DNA of 64,000 nucleotides from Natronosalvus caseinilyticus (GTDB lineage Archaea > Halobacteriota > Halobacteria > Halobacteriales > Natrialbaceae), in the NCBI RefSeq assembly GCF_017357105.1, contig NZ_CP071596.1, positions 2,790,001 through 2,854,000 on the forward strand, read 5' to 3'. This document shows, one piece after another, positions 61,096 to 64,000 of this stretch (the first letter of the stretch is position 1; each line of letters begins with the position of its first letter). The notes beneath the pieces were generated by a model. It searched no databases, was not told the origin of the DNA, and saw only the letters and a list, made by a program, of their open reading frames with translations. The position numbers were made by a program, and so were the translations under genes.

Positions 61096-61920
61096 ATGTC
61101 GAAAGGCCAACTGACTCTTCCACCGAACGCAGAGCCACTACTGCCGTCTCAAAACCGTACAGCAATCAACCACCACATCGAGACGAATATTGATTCTCTC
61201 TCAGGGGTTCATTCTGCGGAAGCTGGCAGGCTCTTCGATCGAGCGAATATGAATAGCTTGGAACTGCAAAATCGTTTTGATGTTGATCCAGTACTCGTGG
61301 CAGACTATCTGCGTGTACGCGAAGACGATACGCTCGCGCTGCACCCCATCGTCTGCCAAGTTGTCAAAGAAGAACACCACGATCAACTGCTTGATGATCT
61401 CGTTCGGACATACCATGACCGTTTGATTCAAGAAAGTGGCACTTCACGGAACCTAGAACCGGTGCCAGGATTTCCTGAACCAGCTCTGGACGGATTGAAC
61501 GAAGGGATTGACCTGAGTCATCGTCGTCCCGAGTTCGCAATCAATGCTGTTGAGGACATGGACTGCGACGGGCGCGATATACGTCCAGCGACTGATTATC
61601 CCATTCAGGTGCACGACATATTCGCAGACCTTCGCAAGAAAGGTGTTGTCACGAATCTAGCAAAGTCAGGTTGTGAGGCTTGTGGACACAAGGCGGGGCA
61701 CAAACTCGCCACCCGATTACGGAGTGAAGAGTACACAGTTCACGGCTACGCAGGCATTGCTGCAAGTGCTCATCCAGAAAGACCCTTGATTTCCGTCCAA
61801 GGTTTCGACGAGAGTTCTTGGGAGTCTGTAGATGTTGTCGATCTTGTTTTGGATCGCGCTCGGGAGCATAGCTTCCAATCGGATATCAAAGTCCAGAAAG
61901 CGGGAATCTTGAAACAGTAA
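61096..61920 (+). CDS. SGCxxCG protein, paralogue of the gene at 45455
   Basis: 274 aa. C-terminal region: VHDIFADLRKKGVVTNLAKS, GCEACGHKAGHKLATRLRSE, YTVHGYAGIAASAHPERPLI and SVQGFDESSWESVDVVDLVL. Order and spacing match 45455 (VITNIGQSGCFTCGCAA, RGRAGFSAQ, YESFDDERL). N-terminal ~1-110 is helical and more diverged (VLVADYLRVREDDTLALHPI, against DILRERNDGTIALEPHV). Two diverged copies in one mobile region suggest a functional family rather than noise. The role is unknown; Cys-rich pairs could bind metal. The promoter is CTTATAAG, leaderless. Confidence 0.75.
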   Translation: MSKGQLTLPPNAEPLLPSQNRTAINHHIETNIDSLSGVHSAEAGRLFDRANMNSLELQNRFDVDPVLVADYLRVREDDTLALHPIVCQVVKEEHHDQLLDDLVRTYHDRLIQESGTSRNLEPVPGFPEPALDGLNEGIDLSHRRPEFAINAVEDMDCDGRDIRPATDYPIQVHDIFADLRKKGVVTNLAKSGCEACGHKAGHKLATRLRSEEYTVHGYAGIAASAHPERPLISVQGFDESSWESVDVVDLVLDRAREHSFQSDIKVQKAGILKQ

Positions 61921-62111
61921 TTTCGGCACTCAGCGAGAACAACATCTAAACAGGGACTGCTGACCTCATGAACAGTAAACGGCCCCATAACACAGTTAGA
62001 GGTCGCGGGCCACAGGCACCGACCACAGCCACAGAAAACCTGTCGAGACACCCAAACTGGGAATAGGTAGATTCACCCTGCATGAACCAGAGCAAATGCC
62101 CTATGGGAAAC

Positions 62112-62130
62112 CCTATAGGAATTGCTATAG
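62112..62130 (+). repeat. CCTATAGG...CTATAG site beyond the par operon
   Basis: CCTATAGGAATTGCTATAG resembles the left arm of the palindrome at 63368 (CCTATAGGATTCACTGTAG). It overlaps the end of the ParA partner gene. It may be a second partition or operator site. Confidence 0.55.
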
Positions 62131-62508
62131 TCGCTGACTGGCGTGTTCTTCGACCGCACCGCGGGTGGCATCGAGTTTGTCAGGTGCCGCGGTCTCGAAG
62201 CCGAGGCGAAGGGCCAGCCGGAGCACCTCGCTCCGGTCGGGCTCACTCTCGTCCTCGATTCCCAGTGCGTCACGCAACTGTTCACCCGTCTCAACCAAAT
62301 CATCCTCGTGGGCTTCAAGCGCACCGAGTAGCGCAGCCATCGGCCCGTCCCACACACTCACTGTCTTCTGTTTCCCACCAGCGTCAATCACCTCCAGTTC
62401 ATCGAGGATTGCTTCCTGGAGTTCGTGCTGTTCCTGTTTACTACTCGCTTCGTCGAGGCGGTCGCCAGAACTGGTCTGTTCGCGTAGTTGTTCGAGGTCT
62501 TCGTCCAT
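62125..62508 (-). CDS. ParA partner protein (partition adaptor/centromere-binding candidate)
   Basis: 127 aa, 2 bp after parA. Acidic N-terminus (MDEDLEQLREQTSSGDRLDE), middle WDGPMAALLGALEAHEDDLV, C-terminus ESEPDRSEVLRLALRLGFET. SEVLRLALRLG is RHH-like (as in CopG/ParG partners). It is not homologous to ParB by eye. It probably binds the CTATAG sites and activates ParA. Confidence 0.65.
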   Translation of the reverse strand: MDEDLEQLREQTSSGDRLDEASSKQEQHELQEAILDELEVIDAGGKQKTVSVWDGPMAALLGALEAHEDDLVETGEQLRDALGIEDESEPDRSEVLRLALRLGFETAAPDKLDATRGAVEEHASQRL

Positions 62509-62510
62509 GG

Positions 62511-63359
62511 TTAGTCCTCCACGCGTTCGATGAGTGCCTCTGCGTCAGCGAGGAACGCCTCACGCGCGCGCTGTGCAGTCGTGCTCGGATTCTCCAGCTC
62601 GAAGGCAGTCATACCCTGCTGGGTGGCGTTACGGATGTCCTGTGAGTACGGGACGTACTCAGGTGCAATTGTGTCGGGGTATTCCTCGTGGAACGCCTCC
62701 AAGTACTCGGTGGCGAGGTTGGTGCGGTCGTCAACCTTGTTTGGAAGTACCATCACGAGTTCGACGTCGATCCCGAAGCTCGACCGAATCTTCTCAAGGT
62801 CTTCGCGGAGTGCGCCAGCCTGCTCGGCTTCAAACGGCCCCATCTCAACCGGAGCGAGGACACGCCGGGCTGCCCAGAGACCATTGTAGGTGACGTTGTT
62901 CGACATCCCGGGAAGATCGATGAGAACAATGTCGTAGGGGAGACCCTCCACATAGTCATCGAGGAACGCCTCCAGGCGCGCGTAGCGTTCGCCAGCATCA
63001 TCGATATTTCCCAGCTCGGAGTCCAGCGTATCGAGGCCCGGGTGGGCGGGGATGAGATCGACGTCTTCGTCGGTCTCGTAGACGAGGTCGTGGACGGCGT
63101 CGTCGCCAAGCTTCCCCGCGATGGTCGGCCAAGCGTCGTCGAAGACAGTGCTAATGTTGGGCCACGCTTCGTCGGCCTCAATGGCGTCCTGGACGTCGCT
63201 CCAGACGTCGAATGCTTTGGCGAGGTCGCCCTGCTTGCCAGCGAGATCGATTAGCAGGACATCGTGGCCCTGTTGGGTGAGTGCGACGCCGAGGTGTGCG
63301 ATACTGGTGGTTTTGCCTGTCCCTCCTTTATCGAGGAAGCTGGCGATTCGTGTAGTCAT
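62511..63359 (-). CDS. parA: ParA/Soj-family partition ATPase
   Basis: 282 aa. Deviant Walker A KGGTGKTT at 11-18 (Lys11, Lys16), Walker A' DVLLIDLAGKQGDLAKAFDV (~33-52), Walker B PYDIVLIDLPGMSNNV (~140-155). These define ParA-type ATPases that position plasmids on the nucleoid. Upstream of the gene lies the palindrome at 63368. With the partner gene it forms the par operon and supports a plasmid origin for this region. Confidence 0.93.
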   Translation of the reverse strand: MTTRIASFLDKGGTGKTTSIAHLGVALTQQGHDVLLIDLAGKQGDLAKAFDVWSDVQDAIEADEAWPNISTVFDDAWPTIAGKLGDDAVHDLVYETDEDVDLIPAHPGLDTLDSELGNIDDAGERYARLEAFLDDYVEGLPYDIVLIDLPGMSNNVTYNGLWAARRVLAPVEMGPFEAEQAGALREDLEKIRSSFGIDVELVMVLPNKVDDRTNLATEYLEAFHEEYPDTIAPEYVPYSQDIRNATQQGMTAFELENPSTTAQRAREAFLADAEALIERVED

Positions 63360-63367
63360 TCAAGGCC

Positions 63368-63413
63368 ACCTATAGGATTCACTGTAGTAATTCATATAGT
63401 GAGTGCTATAGGT
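63368..63413. promoter_or_regulatory. Palindromic parA operator/centromere
   Basis: ACCTATAGGATTCACT (63368-63383) and AGTGAGTGCTATAGGT (63398-63413) form an imperfect inverted repeat (14 of 16 arm positions) around AT-rich centre, immediately upstream of parA. Likely operator and/or centromere of the par locus. Confidence 0.65.
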
Positions 63414-63936
63414 TTAAAGCTGCGTCAGACGCTGGTTCTGGAAGTCCACAGAAGCCGTACCAGAATCAGGGAGCGACATCTGTTCTCCCCGGGAGTATGG
63501 ATGACTCTGGGGCCGTAGATGTCCTCGTTAACTCCATCGAAAAAGTGCCCAGTGAGGAGTCCGTATCTGTGCTCAAGACACGATAAGTCCTACACACAAG
63601 TTGGTTCGAAGAGGACGCCTGCGCTAGCCGACGCGAGCACGACCTCTCCAGAACTGTCGTCTTTTCTGTAAATAGGGAGATATCGACACATAGAGACACC
63701 GGCCTTGGATTATGAGTACAATCACCCCACCTTTCACCGCATTAGAATCGGATCTGCAACGTCTTCCTGCCTTCGCCGACACCCCTCAGTGTGAGTGGGT
63801 TAGGTGTTCCCAGAGGTTTATCAGTGACTGGTGGGCATTTCACCCAGACCCCACCATTGGCAAGAACACATATAGGCAAATCATCTTTCTTTTCCCCACA
63901 GACTTAACACAACGTGATCATATATACATAAATAAT
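63414..63936. other. Spacer right of the par locus
   Basis: No firm gene. An open frame from the ATG at 63712 runs unbroken into the next gene and contains TPPFTALESDLQRLPAF, which also appears near 60130. It could be a 5' extension or a decayed segment. TATATACATAAATAAT at 63911-63936 is an excellent promoter for the next gene. Confidence 0.45.
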
Positions 63937-64000
63937 ATGTCCAAAACAAATCCACGCTCCATAGCAGAAGAAGCAATCGAAACACTGGATGACTGCAAGC
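63937..64000 (+). CDS. Partial gene at the right edge
   Basis: MSKTNPRSIAEEAIETLDDC is open to the end of the window. The ATG follows a TATATACATA box at ~26 nt. The N-terminus (SIAEEAIETL) is helical. Only 21 codons are visible, so no function is proposed. Confidence 0.5.
   Translation, partial: MSKTNPRSIAEEAIETLDDCK

Larger units (their letters stand above)
23240..64000. mobile_element. Integrated plasmid/provirus mosaic (right end outside)
   Basis: From just after chorismate mutase to the right edge, base composition falls and CTCGAG becomes rare. The content becomes mobile: two tyrosine recombinases, an integrase operon, Orc1/Cdc6 with an iteron-rich origin, ParA with a palindromic upstream site, a toxin-antitoxin pair, restriction genes, wHTH repressors and many orphan small genes. 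The left limit is placed by content, not by an identified att site. I found no direct-repeat partner or tRNA inside the window, so the right end and integration target are unknown. It may be several nested elements. Confidence 0.65.

Noticed and set aside
23240-64000. CRISPR array or intact insertion sequence
   Set aside because: No regular 28-37 bp repeats with spacers and no DDE or other transposase were found; the only repeats are two- to four-copy families.

Overview
The window is haloarchaeal DNA (class Halobacteria). Supporting signs are acidic proteins, CarS-type archaeal lipid synthesis, a GHMP-type shikimate kinase, leaderless genes with TATA elements about 27 nt upstream, an Orc1/Cdc6 initiator, and a GC-rich left part full of CTCGAG. 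The style would fit Natrialbaceae, but I cannot assign a genus from this alone.

Region 1 (1-23.23 kb) is ordinary chromosome. It carries a truncated thiolase-like gene, mgtE, hflX, an amidohydrolase, a ZIP transporter, a DUF502 protein, proline dehydrogenase, carS, pyrE, a HAD/class II aldolase pair, a ferritin-like protein, a DapA/KDG-aldolase family enzyme, an acyl-CoA dehydrogenase, a HAD phosphatase, a 7TM histidine kinase, panB, a citramalate/isopropylmalate synthase, several small haloarchaeal proteins, and an overlapping shikimate kinase-chorismate mutase pair.

Region 2 (about 23.24 kb to the right edge) is accessory. GC and CTCGAG drop by eye, gene ends overlap, many small genes have no known function, and there are pseudogenes. 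It starts immediately after chorismate mutase with a three-gene integrase operon. It then holds a replication module (HTH protein, iteron-rich origin, orc1/cdc6), decayed genes, and VapBC. A defence island follows (31.6-44 kb): a Dam-like methylase with a frameshifted nuclease, a 1203-aa GxYYTP/NPPW methylase, a NucS/DUF91-like nuclease, a second frameshifted nuclease, and a PLD-SNF2 helicase. After it come virus-like small genes with a divergent repressor switch (47-50 kb), a minimal tyrosine recombinase (50.4 kb), a coupled two-gene module with a PD-(D/E)XK protein (51.2-53.3 kb), a zinc-ribbon/HEPN-like protein, an overlapping pair of GmrSD-like restriction enzyme and OB-fold plus Mre11-like phosphoesterase (57-60 kb), and a ParA partition locus (62-63.4 kb). 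I read it as an integrated plasmid/provirus mosaic whose right end lies outside the window.

The strongest candidates for undescribed systems are the DUF262/DUF1524 plus OB-Mre11 pair, the methylase + NucS-like + SNF2/PLD cluster without BREX or DISARM core genes, the two-gene 51.2-53.3 kb module, the paralogous SGCxxCG proteins at 45.5 and 61.1 kb, and several families of intergenic repeats. No tRNA, rRNA, CRISPR array or intact insertion sequence was seen.
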